A program made the translations under genes and the position numbers. 64,000 nucleotides of DNA from Fomes fomentarius (taxonomy: Eukaryota > Basidiomycota > Agaricomycetes > Polyporales > Polyporaceae): NCBI GenBank assembly GCA_022606135.1, contig JABYQN010000005.1, forward strand, positions 806,001 through 870,000, in the 5' to 3' direction. Of this stretch, positions 21,562 through 33,200 are shown piece after piece. Each line of letters starts with the position of its first letter. Position 1 is the stretch's first letter. The notes beneath the pieces were generated by a model, which was not told where the DNA came from, did not search any database, and worked only from the letters and a program-made list of their open reading frames with translations.

Positions 21562-23538
21562 ATGCGGAGCAGCGTGACAAGAGTACACCGGCTGAGCGCG
21601 TGGCCCGTTGCCTTGAGTGTGGTAGCCATGAACATGCTTCTGGGTGAGCGGCCAGGAATCATTGAGTGCCAGTGTCCCATCCTCAGACAGCCTGATAGGG
21701 CATGCCCCATCTTCGGTAATGCATACACCACAAAGACCAGCGCCAGTAGTCATAAATCGGTCCCTCGAGCGCAAAAGCCGCACCCCGTTCCGCCAGAGGT
21801 GCAGCGCCTTCGCAGCCACGCCGACAACCTGTACCGAGCGGGGCAGTTCGACGAAGCGATTGCTCTCTTGACTCAAGCAATCAGTACGTCTCGGAGACTT
21901 GCGATTTGCTATCCACGAAACTAACAACGAACCCCCTGTCATTCGCGTGCTAGCATGCGACCAGTCTGACCCGGAATCCTTCCTCCTGCGTGGCCGCGCA
22001 CATGCACGGAATCAACACCACAGCGCCGCTCTACACGACTTTCAGACGGCGTCGACCAAGAGAGGTTACGTTCCAACGCCGGACGTCCTCCTGCAAATTG
22101 CGCGCAGTCGTTTACTGCTCGGCTCCCCTTCGTCTGCCTTGCTCGCTGTGCGCGATGCGCTGGCACTAGACCCTGCAGACGGCCAGGTACTGCTCCTCCG
22201 AAGGCGCATACTGGAGTTGGAAGGGCATATCACAGCTTATCATGGCGCCGTCTCTCGGAAGCATTGGCGCATGGCACGGAGCGCGTACGAATCGTGTATT
22301 GGAGTATACGCGCAAGAGGACAGTGACGCACCTACGTATATCCGGTGCTGGGGCATCGAACTGCTCGTCATCGAGGGTTCATGGGTGGCTGCCATGAAGT
22401 CGGTTGAGTATGTTTTCGATTGAGTCGATCTCGTAACGACATACGTACTGACACATCGTTGCAGCATCCTGCTGAAAGACATCCCCAACTCCGTCGAGGC
22501 TCTCGCGCTCCACGCTCGAGTCCTTTTCCTACAGGGCGAGTTCACCAAGGCAGTTACGCAGGTCATGGCAGTCCTCAAGCTCGATCCTGACAACCACTCA
22601 GCGAAAGCTCTTCGGACGCGCCTCAAAGAAGTCTCTCGACTGAAGGACGCTGGGAATGAGTCGTTCCGCAAGGGTCGGTGGGAGGAGGCCATAAAGTCGT
22701 GGGGCGGTGCTTTGCAGGTACGCTCGCTCTGTGCCTGCTCTGAACTTCCGAGTTAAGCTTTGTGTAGCTGGTAGGAGAGCGAGAGGATGAATTCCACGGT
22801 GGTATCATTCGCGCAGTGTTGCTGTTAAACCGCGCCACCGCATGTCAGAAGGTTGGTGTCTTCCTGTCGCTTGTTGCCTTGTTACGGTCCGATTTGAATT
22901 CTGTATTTGTAGCTCTGCAACTATGCAGAAGGCCTGAAGGACGTCGATGAATCGCTGAAGCTCCGACCTGACTACCACAGAGCAGACTTGTGTCGTGCGC
23001 GCATCATGATCGGTCTCGAACTATATGATACCGCGGCTGAAGCTTACCGGGCTGCTCTGGAGCATGGGAAGGGCACGATGGGTACTATCGAAAGGCGCGG
23101 CATCGAGAAGGAATTGGAGGACGTGGAGCGGCGTGCACTGAAGGAGCGCGACAAAGAGCAGGATCATTATTCTGTGCTCGGTAAGTGGTATCGGCCGTTA
23201 AATCAATTTGGAAAGCTAAGCTGCTTGTGTCGAAAAGGTCTCGAGAAGGGTTGCACTTCCGCAGAGATAAAGAAGGCATACCGCACACTATGCCTAAAAC
23301 ATCATCCGGACAAGGTGAGTTCAAGAGTATATCGAGGGTTTGGTATAGCTTTATACTCTATTAATATCTTTCCCGTGCGAAGGGCGGTGTTGCTGAGAAG
23401 TTCAAGATGATTGCCTCCGCATATGAGGTCCTATCTGACCCCGACCAGAAGCTTGCATACGATGCGAAACATCGGAAGCGCAATGGCTACAGCTTCACTC
23501 GTGGGAACGATTATGAAAGCGACGAGGAGGAATACTAG
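21562..23538 (+). CDS. TPR and J-domain co-chaperone (DNAJC7/Tpr2-like)
   Basis: Tetratricopeptide repeats are followed by a C-terminal J domain, the layout of DNAJC7, which hands clients between Hsp90 and Hsp70 in the cytosol. TPR sequence begins 'RLRSHADNLYRAGQFDEAIA' and continues through 'SFLLRGRAHARNQHHSAALH', 'SPSSALLAVRDALALDP', 'ALHARVLFLQGEFTKAV', 'AGNESFRKGRWEEAIKSW' and 'LCNYAEGLKDVDESLKLRPD'. The J domain reads 'DHYSVLGLEKGCTSAEIKKA' then 'YRTLCLKHHPDKGGVAEKF', with the HPD motif that stimulates Hsp70. It ends 'SDEEEY' at 23538. At least seven GT-AG introns are needed and all keep frame. The start is uncertain: 21562 is the first ATG in the uninterrupted frame, but splice signals also connect the zinc-knuckle exons in frame. 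Confidence 0.82.
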
Positions 23539-24596
23539 TACTAGTGCTTCCTAGTGCGACGCGTCCGTGTATAGATATCAACGCGTCGTCGGAGATCAAG
23601 TTGTGCTGACAAAACTCTGATACGGTCCCGGGTCTAATTGATGCAGACTATCATGCCACTTTGATTCAGAACTCTGTACACTCCATGTGCCAGTTCACTT
23701 GCACTTATCCAGGTGCGCTTCTGAAACTCTGTGTCAGAATATTTTTGAAAGAACGGTGCTTCTCCGCAGGCTGTGAATTGACCTGGGCTGGCGTCGTCAT
23801 TTAAGTTCAATGCACATCATCCAGGGTACTAGGTTAGAACGTCATAGGTACCCCTATGATATCTCTTAAGGGGTCCCAGACAGGTCTGTGGCATAGATTA
23901 GGTGAGGTACTACGGCATGACAGAAAAAAGACAAGTTCACATGCTACATCACATACCACATGCAGCAAAGTGTATGGTGTACCTGCCAGCAGTACAACCT
24001 CATCCTGGAGGTATGATCATTCTGTGAGTGTTGGATTTCTATGTTCATCGTCGGGAGATTGTCCGATTCGACCATTGGCCATCATTCTTCCTATGTGTAT
24101 GAAAAGTTATGGAAATGAGCTCGAAACCATTCCTCGAGACGTACCGCGCTCTGTTCAAAATGGGGGATACTCCCTCCTTTCGTGTTTGTCATGTTCTGTG
24201 ACTTCCGCAACGTTGGATGGCGCGCGCATTCTGAATACAGGCGCCAACAGACGATTGCCTCTAAATGTGGACCAGGTTTGCTAGGCCGATACTCCACTGT
24301 CCACAAGGTGGCCGGAAAGGTTCCTGCGACTGGCACTACCCATGAATTGCATGGCATCAGGTAACCTACCGATGTGGAGGGTGGGGTACTTGGGGCTTGC
24401 GCATGCCAATGGGGCCGCTACCTTGCATCTTATCCCCAACTTGTCTCACTAAGGCTCGCTCCACGTTACACCTCTACAGGTACGTATTGAGCGCCAGGGC
24501 GGACAAAACAATATGTACAAATAGGTGCCCACAGACTGCAGGGGGTCAACGCCAGTTCTACCGCACCGCGTTTCCCACCCGTACTGCACTCCTCCC
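23539..24596. other. Intergenic region, no gene recognised
   Basis: A little over 1 kb, comparatively A/T-rich. The longest frame (23856-24284) has no recognisable content and no splice partner. Nothing else is identified. Confidence 0.4.
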
Positions 24597-25966
24597 ATGG
24601 ATTCTAGTACCTCCCCTGCTTACTTTCAGCATCCCTACAACGCCGAGAAGTATCCGGCAGGTATCTGTAAGTATGAGTACATCTGGATCGAGCACCAGCC
24701 TATACTCGCGGAGCGAGGCTACATGCTTCGCCCACGCTATCGCCTGGATTGGGTGCCTTCCTGGTTGGAGAAGGGTCATGACGACGATTGGATATGTGCT
24801 GAAGACGGACAACCACTAGAGGTAGGCATGAACTGATAACCATTCAACTTTGATTATCCACTGATTGAATTGGGGCATTCAGTTTGCATATGTCATGGAT
24901 TGCGATTCGTGTGGCCGATGGGAACGTGGTCGCAATCAAACTGGTCGACAAGACATACCATCCCCATGAGACCGCCATCACCAAACTCTTCTCTACGGAG
25001 CCTGTTGCATCTCTTCCGTTCAACCACATCGTTCCTCTATACGATGCTTTTCCATCGCCGTTGTACGACAAGTACGAATTTTTGGTGCTCCCATATCTCG
25101 TGCTACCGAGGGATGTCCGCTTCGCCACCATCGGAGAGACTGTGGGATTCTTTGACCAACTGTTCGAGGTGACGATCCGGCCCACGAGGTCGTCCTAGTG
25201 ACGTCGAGTCTGACATCAAATACGGGTCTATAGGGTCTTCAGCTCATACATCAACAACGTGTGGCGCATCGGTGTGTGTTCGTGCTAATCACCTGCAAGT
25301 ACGTTCGACTGAAGTATACTCGACGCAGAGATATTGGGAGGATGAACATCATGATGGATCCATCTACTCTGCTATCGGACCCTCCACATCCAAATTTTCC
25401 CAACAGGAGCTACGATTACAAGCGGAAGCTTCGCCGGTACACTCGTACACAACGTCCACCGCGCTACTACTTCATCGATTTCGGCCTCTCCTGCCTGTAC
25501 TTTCCCGAGGAGACTACATTCAAAGAATATCCTGTGCGCGGAGGTGACAAGACTGTTCCCGAGTTCCGAGACATGAGCAACCCTCATAATCCTTTCTGGA
25601 CCGATATCTATTATCTGGGGAATTTCATTCGTGAGGACTTTCTCGAGGCAAGTACACCATGACCCCTCTGTCATACTCATTGGTCACTCACTATTCGTTT
25701 GCATGACACAGAGGTGCCACGGGGTTGACTTCATGGAGCCCCTCATCCGTGACATGGTCCAGGATGACCCTGCCCAAAGACCAAACATCGAAGAGGCGAG
25801 GGCTCGCTACCTGAAGATTCGCGCCTCTCTTTCGTGGTGGAAGCTTCGTTCTCGCCTCGTATACCGAAAGGATTGGTCGATTGCAGGACCGTACCGAGCA
25901 TGCCGGCATGTTGTCCACATGGTAAAGTATATGTTGACAAGGAAGCCGGCTATCCCAGTGCCTTGA
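24597..25966 (+). CDS. Kinase-like protein, copy E (one frameshift, one GC-AG intron)
   Basis: It has the same five-exon plan as copy C. Exon 1 starts 'MDSSTSPAYFQHPYN' and ends 'CAEDGQPLE'. Exon 2 should read 'FAYVMDAIRVADGNVVAIKL', but one extra T at about 24900-24901 shifts the frame between 'VMD' and 'IRVADG'. The microexon at 25234-25271 gives 'GLQLIHQQRVAHR', joined to 'DIGRMNIMMDPS' for an intact HRDxxxxN loop. 'YYFIDFGLSCLYFPE' has DFG, followed by 'GGDKTVPEF' and 'YYLGNFIREDFLE'. The next donor is AG|GCAAGT, a GC-AG intron, leading to 'RDMVQDDPAQRPNIEEA' and 'SWWKLRSRLVYRKD'. Apart from the single base the gene is intact, so it is either a very young pseudogene or carries a sequencing error. 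It lies about 15 kb from the other copies. Confidence 0.75.
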
Positions 25967-26436
25967 GTGGAAACAACTCTCCTTCTCGTTGAACCTACAT
26001 GTGCCACGCACTTGCCACGATGATCCTTGTACGTACGGGTTGGGATAATCTATTGTTGCTTATGGTGCCAGTGCCTGAACGAACAGATGTCACCGTTCGA
26101 GCAACACGTTGTCAATGCCTAGTCTGCATAGGCCTACATGTGTACCTGATGCAGAAGCCAGAAGCGAATTTCGCGAGACGCCCTTCCACGGACACCCTGA
26201 ACTTGAGGGTACAGCCGCCTCGCCCTTGAGAAACACTGTTGTGACTCGCGCATCTTGCCCCGATCTCATCCTTCGTTGTATTTGTGCAAGTTTGAGTCGA
26301 CTGGAAGCGGCGTATGCACACGGTTCTAGCGACCTAGAAATGGACGAGTGTCGATGTGCCGTCGATCCTGTCACATGATCACACATGATCATCCAGCCTC
26401 CTCCCACGGGCGGTCTTTTTCCTCTCATCAATCGCT
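25967..26436. other. Intergenic region before DJ-1/PfpI gene
   Basis: About 470 bases containing the 3' region of kinase-like copy E and the promoter of the DJ-1/PfpI gene. A nearby pair of TGATCACA-type boxes occurs at about 26373-26390. No gene is recognised. Confidence 0.4.
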
Positions 26437-27195
26437 ATGAGCGAGCGAACGGAAGGTACTGTGTCTGCCAAGACGTTGTTGTACGGAACGCGGCTGACTT
26501 CACTTGGAACTCAATTAAAAGCACCCCAGCCCAACGCACCTGCGAACCTGAAGTTTGGCGTGCTCCTCTTCCCCGCCTTCGAGCCGCTCGATGTCTATGG
26601 GCCAATCGAGGCGCTGCAGATGCTTTCCAAAAGCCACAGGGTTGATCTTCACCTGATCGCGTCTTCCCTCGACCCCATCAGCACTGCACTCCCAGAGAGC
26701 GCGAACACGACCAAGTCGTTGTTCGAGACTCGTACGGTGCCCACACACACGTTCGATACCGTTCCCGATGACCTCGATGTACTACTTGTCCCCGGTGGCG
26801 CTGGTACCAGGGCCGGGAACGTCGACCATCTCGTCGACTTCATCAGGAAGACATATCCGAAGCTCAAATACCTGCTCACTGTCTGTACCGGGGCGGGTCT
26901 TGTCGCGAGGTCGGGCATCCTCGACGGGAAGAGCGCAACGACCAACAAGGCGCGGTGGAAGACGACCACGGCGTTGGCCCCGAGAGTCAATTGGGTCAAA
27001 ACCGCGCGCTATGTGGTTGACGGGAACTTCTGGACTTCCGGGGGTGTGAGCGCAGGCATCGATGTCAGCTTGGCGTGGATTGAGCACGTGTATGGGAAGG
27101 AGGAGGCTCGCGAGGCGGCGAACCGGATGGAGTACGAGTGGAGGGACGACAAGGACTGGGATCCCTTCTCGTATGTCTTCGGCGAAGGAGAATGA
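26437..27195 (+). CDS. DJ-1/PfpI family protein
   Basis: A single exon encodes 252 residues starting 'MSERTEGTVSAKTLLYGTRL'. The core begins 'LKFGVLLFPAFEPLDVYGPI'. 'LDVLLVPGGAG' follows, then the nucleophile elbow 'YLLTVCTGAGLVARSGILDG' with its Cys. 'SGGVSAGIDVSLAWIEHVYG' completes the class I glutamine-amidotransferase-like fold. Acidic and Cys residues at these positions are typical of DJ-1/PfpI and isonitrile-hydratase-like fungal proteins. Roles in this superfamily include glyoxalase, hydratase and stress functions; the actual substrate cannot be told. The N-terminal 35 residues before the core are unusual and could include a mitochondrial-type leader, but this is weak. The next gene is convergent. 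Confidence 0.87.
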   Translation: MSERTEGTVSAKTLLYGTRLTSLGTQLKAPQPNAPANLKFGVLLFPAFEPLDVYGPIEALQMLSKSHRVDLHLIASSLDPISTALPESANTTKSLFETRTVPTHTFDTVPDDLDVLLVPGGAGTRAGNVDHLVDFIRKTYPKLKYLLTVCTGAGLVARSGILDGKSATTNKARWKTTTALAPRVNWVKTARYVVDGNFWTSGGVSAGIDVSLAWIEHVYGKEEAREAANRMEYEWRDDKDWDPFSYVFGEGE

Positions 27196-27555
27196 TTGTG
27201 AAGCTGGTCAGTCTCTACCCACGAGTCATGGCCGACTTTACGATGCGAAGAGCTGATCACTGTATGCAGATCATCGACTCGTCGAGGGCAAGGTGAACGC
27301 CAGGCACACTACACTAGCCTCAGGCAAAGGAGACAGTCAATTGAAACAAGAATAAGCTATGTAATGTAAGAAGAGTCCTCCGGTCTAATGTGAATATAGC
27401 TGCAAATAGGGACAGGAATGACAGTGGAGAGTGATAGCGATATAGAACAGGAATCATGCAAAATAAAGTCCATGCGGGGGAGCCCGGGTCGGCCCTCATG
27501 CTCATCTCAGGGTGGCGATAATGGCCTTGTAATGAGATCCTCGCGTGCAAGCCGC
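27196..27555. other. Convergent intergenic region
   Basis: About 360 bases shared by the 3' ends of the DJ-1/PfpI gene and the Tyr-rich membrane protein gene. No further feature is seen. Confidence 0.4.
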
Positions 27556-30283
27556 TCACTCCTTATCAGCATAAGGGTCAGCATAGCGGGACTTGCCTCC
27601 ATCGGATCCGTAGAGAGGCGCCTTGGGCTCGCTCGCCTCCGCATCATGAATCGAGCTGTACGCAGAGGGGCGCGCGGTGTCTTTCTTACGGCGGCCAACA
27701 GCGCAAGCGATGATGGAGCCCACCACGCCGGCGCCGATGACGGAAGCTAGGACGATGATAATGATCTCGTAGAGCTTAGCCTATACATACGGATGAGTCG
27801 GGATGTGATCCACGAGAGGAGAGATGAAACGCACCTTGTCCTTCCAGTTCGTGCCGGCAGAGTCGTCGTCATCCTCAGCGAGGTTTCCCGCGACCTTGGC
27901 GTTGTTGCTGTAGTCGTAGCTCTTGTCACCGTAGCCGTAGCTACCGCTGCCGCCGTAGGTGCTGGTGGAGTAGGACGAAGCAGAAGGCTTGTACTCATAC
28001 GTAGACTTGTCGTAATCATGACCGTAGGTTGACTTCTGGTCGTAGCTCTTGCCATTGTCATAGCCACTACCGTAGTTGTATCCCTTGTCACCGTTGTTGT
28101 TGTCATGGCCACTCTTGCTCTGGTCCCAGCCGTACGTCGTTGTCTGCGGCTTGTACCACGAGGTGGTCGACGGCTTATAGGCGTACCCCTGCGTCGACGT
28201 GTAGTCGTACTTGGGAGAGGAGTAGTCGTACTTCGGTGAAGAGTAGGAGTAGTACGTCTCGTGCTTGTCGGTGTTGTAGTCGTACTGCGTCGAGGGAGTG
28301 TACTTCGGCTGCTCGTAGTACGTGGTAGTCGTGTGCTGGGAGCCGTAGCCGGGCGCGCCGTACGGAGTGGTGTGATGGTAGTTTGTTGGGGAGGGGGCGC
28401 TATAGTCGTAGCTCGGGGAGGAGTACGTGGGCTTGTAGTACGAGGCCGTGGACGTGGACTCATACTTAGGCGAGCTGTACGTGTACGTGCTGTGACCGTT
28501 GTTGCCACCATTGTTACCGCCGTTGTAAGAGCCGCCGTTGTAGCCACCGTTGTTGGAATTGCCGTTGTATCCGTCGTTGTCGCCACCATTGTGACTGCCA
28601 CTGTAGCCGCCATTGTACCCACTGTTACTGTTGTAGGAACTCGTGTACGAAGGTTTCCAGTACGATGTAGTGGTGTGGTACGAGTCCTGGTTGTAGGTGT
28701 TCTTGTACCCGTAACTGTCATCGCTGTAGTACTTGTTTCCGCCCGCATTGTAGCCCTTGGAAGCACTGTTGTATCCCTGGTCGTTGCCCTTGTAGCCACT
28801 GTCGCCGCCGTACGTGGTCGTGTACGTGGGCTTCCAGGTGGTGTAGGGGTACGAGGGCGTGGTGTAGTACTTGTTGTTGTCCCAGCCGCCAGAAGGGGTA
28901 GGGAGAGGGAGCAGCTTGTAGTACCGCTTGTTGTGTTCCTGGTCCACACCAGCACGGTAGTAGAACGACGAGACTGCGCATGGGGAGGTCAATTTCAACT
29001 TCTACAGGACAAACACGACGCATATAACTCACAGAATTGGAAGCCGAAGATGATGTCGTACTTGGGAACAGCAGCCACGGCTTGGCCCTTGGTGAAGATG
29101 GAGCCGATGCACTTGTCGCCCCACGGGTTGGGGGCAATGAGCGCTTCCTCCTCGAGCACGTACTTGTGGCCGTCGATCGCAAACGTGAACGACAGCTTGG
29201 CGTCACATGGGATCTGCCAGTAGCCATACGCTGACTCGCCGTAGTACTTCGAGCCTGGGACCCAGCCGTAGATCGCCTCGACGACTTCATCAGGGAAGGT
29301 GGACCAACGATCGGTAAAGTAGATGTCGGTGACGACCTTGCCGGACTCGACCTTAGGCACCTGCGAGTTCCAGGTGGTCTGCTTGCCGTTCACCCAGAAG
29401 CAGTTGTCGATGTAAAACGTGGCGTCGTCCCGGAGCCAGATGTACGGCTGTGAGGAGATCTTGTCAAGCTGCGGGAGGCCGTATTGGTTTACCTGGCTAG
29501 ACGAGATGCCGAGGAGGTCGGACCAGGAGACCGTCTTCCCGATGACGATGATACCGGCGAAGTCAACGTTCGAAGACTTTGCTTTGGACCAGTCGTAGGT
29601 GAGGACGACGTCGTAGTACCACTTGGAGTAGTCCTTCGGCCATTTGTATGCCCAGTACGAGTAGATCGGGCTGTTCGGGCTGTTAATGTCGAGACCAATG
29701 TACGCGGAACCGACGCCGTTGACGCCGATCTTGGGGAGGTTACTCGGCCAGGAGGTGGCGTGATCTACCACGACAGGTCAGCTAGAGTAGAGCATCGTCT
29801 AACTCATGCACCCACAGTATGGCAACTCGATCTGCTCCTCGACAATCCCGACAGTGGTGCGCCCGCTCTGGACTGCATGTGACAGGTTAATACGATATCT
29901 ACATTCGCCAAAGTTGAATGATACTAACCCTGGATGGACACCTCTTCGATCCTGATGGTCTGCGAAGAACCATCACCAGAGTACTTGTCACCGTAGACAG
30001 CAAGGCCGTTCCTAGGACACGATCAGCAGAGTGTCGTAAGAGCACCAGACCACAATATTGCGTACCATTGGTTGTCGATGCACGCCGCATACGTGTCCTG
30101 ACCCATGGAGATGGCCGTGTAGAGGTAGGACTTCTTAGAGTCGAGATACAGGAGGTTGTCATAGTAGTCCTTGAACGAACGCTGGGCGAGGGCAGATGGG
30201 CTCGAGGCAGGAAGAGAAAAGACCGGAGAACATGTCGAAGCAAGAAGCAAAAGCGCACGGAGAGCGCTGAAGCGGGAAAACAT
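27556..30283 (-). CDS. Membrane-anchored, catalytically degenerate pepsin-like protein with Tyr-rich segment
   Basis: About 830 residues from a few exons, starting 'MFSRFSALRALLLLASTCSP', a signal peptide. A pepsin-type fold is suggested by 'PDEVVEAIYGWVPGSKYYGE', 'YWQIPCDAKLSFTFAIDGHK', 'YVLEEEALIAPNPWGDKCIG' and 'YDIIFGFQF'. The two catalytic DT/SG motifs are replaced, reading 'CIDNQWNG' and 'FTDRWSTFPDE': each Asp is followed by residues other than Thr/Ser-Gly, so proteolysis is unlikely. About 340 residues very rich in Tyr, Ser, Gly, Asn and Thr follow, with units such as 'YSSPKYDYSSPKYDY' and 'NGGYNGGSYNGGNNGG'. Then come an acidic patch 'AEDDDDSAG', one membrane helix 'YEIIIIVLASVIGAGVVG' and a basic-start cytosolic tail 'GRRKKDTARP'. 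It is type I, with the Tyr-rich part outside the cell. A wall or surface role is inferred; Tyr cross-linking is possible. Confidence 0.72.
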
Positions 30284-33200
30284 GTCTTAGACGGCGGAGA
30301 AAGAAAGAGGAAGGTGAGTGCAGACAAGACTGGGGATAAACTGGCCTACATACTTCCTTTTTATATCACCCTTCTGCCCTATCGCGGTGTCCGCTCACCC
30401 TCTTCCACCCTGCTTCATGCTTCGCCCATTGAGCTGTGTGCCCCTCACTCCTTGGCGAGCGCACCGCTCAATGCTTGCAGACAGAAAACAAGATGCAGTG
30501 CGAGCGCAGGCGCTGTCGGTTTTCTCGGTCGCCGCCCGACTCAATCGCTGTCTTCCGCCGCCGTTGGGCGGTGGTCCCACGATACCGGATCTCGGAGAGT
30601 GGTCGAAGCGACCTTGACCATTGTAAACTTGCCACCGTACGGAATGCTTAGGATGGCGCGAATTCATAGGACATGATACCCACTCTGGCGCGAGATGCCT
30701 CGTCCAAGTCGTGCTACCGCAGATGGATGAGTAGTGCCCCGGTCAATCGAGCAAAAATGCTGCTCAGGAGTTCGCTACGTTCTAGAGTGCCTAGAAACGA
30801 GCGGATCGATGCATAGATTTTCACTCCGCGGGTGCTGCATCCGTAACGTTGCAACTTTCACCGTTGTTCTCGCTAGCGGTGGCGCTGTTGTCGAGCGCGA
30901 CGCTGCTGCCGTCATTCGTAAAGCATTCCTACAGCGAGCAATCAACTGAGAGTCTGGAGCCAATAGGAAGAAAGTGACTCATTCAAAATCGCTCCTAAGA
31001 TGAAGACTCACATCCCACGAGTCCTCGCCCCTGGGGTCTAAACAGTTGCGAGGCATCTTTCGCTCGAATGTCATCAAATCGGTACCACTGCGCCGTTCCG
31101 TTCGGACGTATTGGTCCCCGCGTTTGACAATTCGAGCGCATGAAAATATTGCACAATAATGAAGGGAAAACCCAACGACTGTGCCTCCTATGCCAGCTCG
31201 CTCGTGGCACAGCCCTGACGTAGAAAACACTTGAGATTGATGAACACGACCCTGGTATCGTCCTTCCTGTGCAAAGATGGGCGCACTCCCCGCTTCAAAC
31301 CTACCTGCGCAACGAGTGGCGAAGACCCCCATAGGTCTTCTATGAAGTCCAACCTTTTTGTGGAGATAGACTGGAATTCACATGACAGCCTATCCCTTCT
31401 TGGAAACAAATCCGAGTCTCAAAGTCCTCTTTCCGTAGATCTAGGTATGCATGCGACTTGCAGCGGCCACCTGCAGCATCATGATAATGGGCTACGGCTA
31501 GTCTCAAGATCAGTAGCGATCTATCAGCTCATGCATAGTTAGTCAATAGTCAGTGTCGTTTGAGGGATTGTGGCGCACTTCCCCATCCAGTATCGATCAT
31601 CAACTTCCACGATATGACTTGAAGAACGTGAACGTGCCTTGGGTACGTTCGCTGTGCTACGGGAGTTGCGGTGGCAACCGACCATGATACCAGCCAGGCC
31701 CTCGGGGGAGGCAGTTGCCCCAGCTCAATGTTATAAAAATGCGTATTGAGTGCCTACTTACTTGATGTATTTCTTCCCTCTCGTATTCGTATGCCCATGG
31801 GACCATGACGTTCGTGTTTGATAACAATGTCGGAGCCGACGGCCGCATCACAGTCGCCCAGTCCGTGCAGCTCAGAGTCTCATAGATGCGTGTGTGAAGA
31901 ATGGGCACGCGTGTGCTGGTTCGAGGTGGCGAGACATCGTCGATTGACAAGCTTGTCGGGATCGCTCCAAGATTTTATAACTAGTACGTGGCCGGCGCGT
32001 CTTTCTCATCAGCTTTTGAACTTGACAGAGGTCCTTGCCCCAGGTGCAAGCAATGGAAAAAATGACCGTGGTAGTGAAGCGTGAAAGGAGAGCCGCCTGT
32101 CCTGAGTATTGCTGGGGTATGTGCAAGAAGTTGCAAGAAAAGTTCTGGCTTGTCTCTGTCACTTGTCGCGTTATGTCACGCGTATTTCACGTCACGAGAT
32201 GATGTTAGTCACTACTACTACGCGCGGCTATTGCCTTTCACCAGTGGCGTCACCGTACTTCTAGCTATTGGAATCAGCAAGGAGAGACTTTGTAAGTACT
32301 ACACCAACCTGCCTTGGACCCTCTGGTCGAGCGCATGGAGTCGGTTATCACAAACGACGCAGCGATATTTATGACGTTAGAGAAGTTGCTCAGGAGTTCA
32401 ACAACATATTCGCCGCCGCCCGTGCTCTCGCATGCGAACTGCGAATACGGCTGGTGGCACGTATGTACCGACGATTGGGGTGATAGCGCATGCAAAGGTC
32501 TCGCCATGAAACTATCCCGACCATACCTCACATACTACCCTCGCATACTACCTTCGACGCAGTCCTGTGCAGACCTTTCCTTCCTCTCTCGAGTCCCCTG
32601 AGATACCTGAGCATTCACGTCGGACTCAGAGTCGTGTATCCCTTGAATCGTATACAGTAAATGCGCGGCTTGAGACGTTATCGTGCAACCCGACGGCCTA
32701 TGCGGAAGACATGCATGCAAAGGTAGCCTAGCTGTAGTACCACACGTGTACCTTTGTGGGTCCTCCACTCTTGGCACCAACAAGAGTAACTAGAAACAAA
32801 GACACTAGTACTGATCGATAATGCCTCCCGCGACGTATTTGCTACAGTTGTCAAGGCAGTGATCGCGATCATCGATCGCTCGCGGGACCGTCGGGAGTCG
32901 GGACCGCCCTCTCGCCTCCTGACCCTCCTCTCACTCGCGGACTTACGGCCTTCGTGTTTACCCCCTCAGATAATCTCGACAAATCTCGGTATGATCTCCC
33001 GCTTGCGCCGCCGACATGCCTAGTTTGGCAGGCGAGCAGTAAGCATGAAGCACTGCTCTCTTCAATTTGGACTTTCGGTGCGGAACTACGTTGATCTTGA
33101 CGATTCGCCGATTCGGGTGTTGCGAGCGCGCTCGTTCCAATCTTCAGATCTGGCGTGGTGTACCGATCGTATGTCCACGCCTCTCTCGGTGGTAGTGCCC

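Noticed and set aside
15967..21935. Shared 14-mer ACTAACAACGAACC near 15970 and 21918
   Set aside because: One occurrence is CLC coding sequence read backwards, the other contains an intron branch-like CTAAC; the match is too short to imply a common element.
27747..28955. 402-codon minus-strand frame rich in Thr and Arg
   Set aside because: It is the frame-shifted shadow of the Tyr/Gly/Asn-rich exon; the Tyr-rich frame links cleanly to signal peptide, membrane helix and tail by consensus splice sites.
28261..29223. 320-codon plus-strand frame rich in Val, Arg and Gly
   Set aside because: It is antisense to the Tyr-rich coding segment; TAC/GTA codon bias of the real gene produces the Val-rich shadow.
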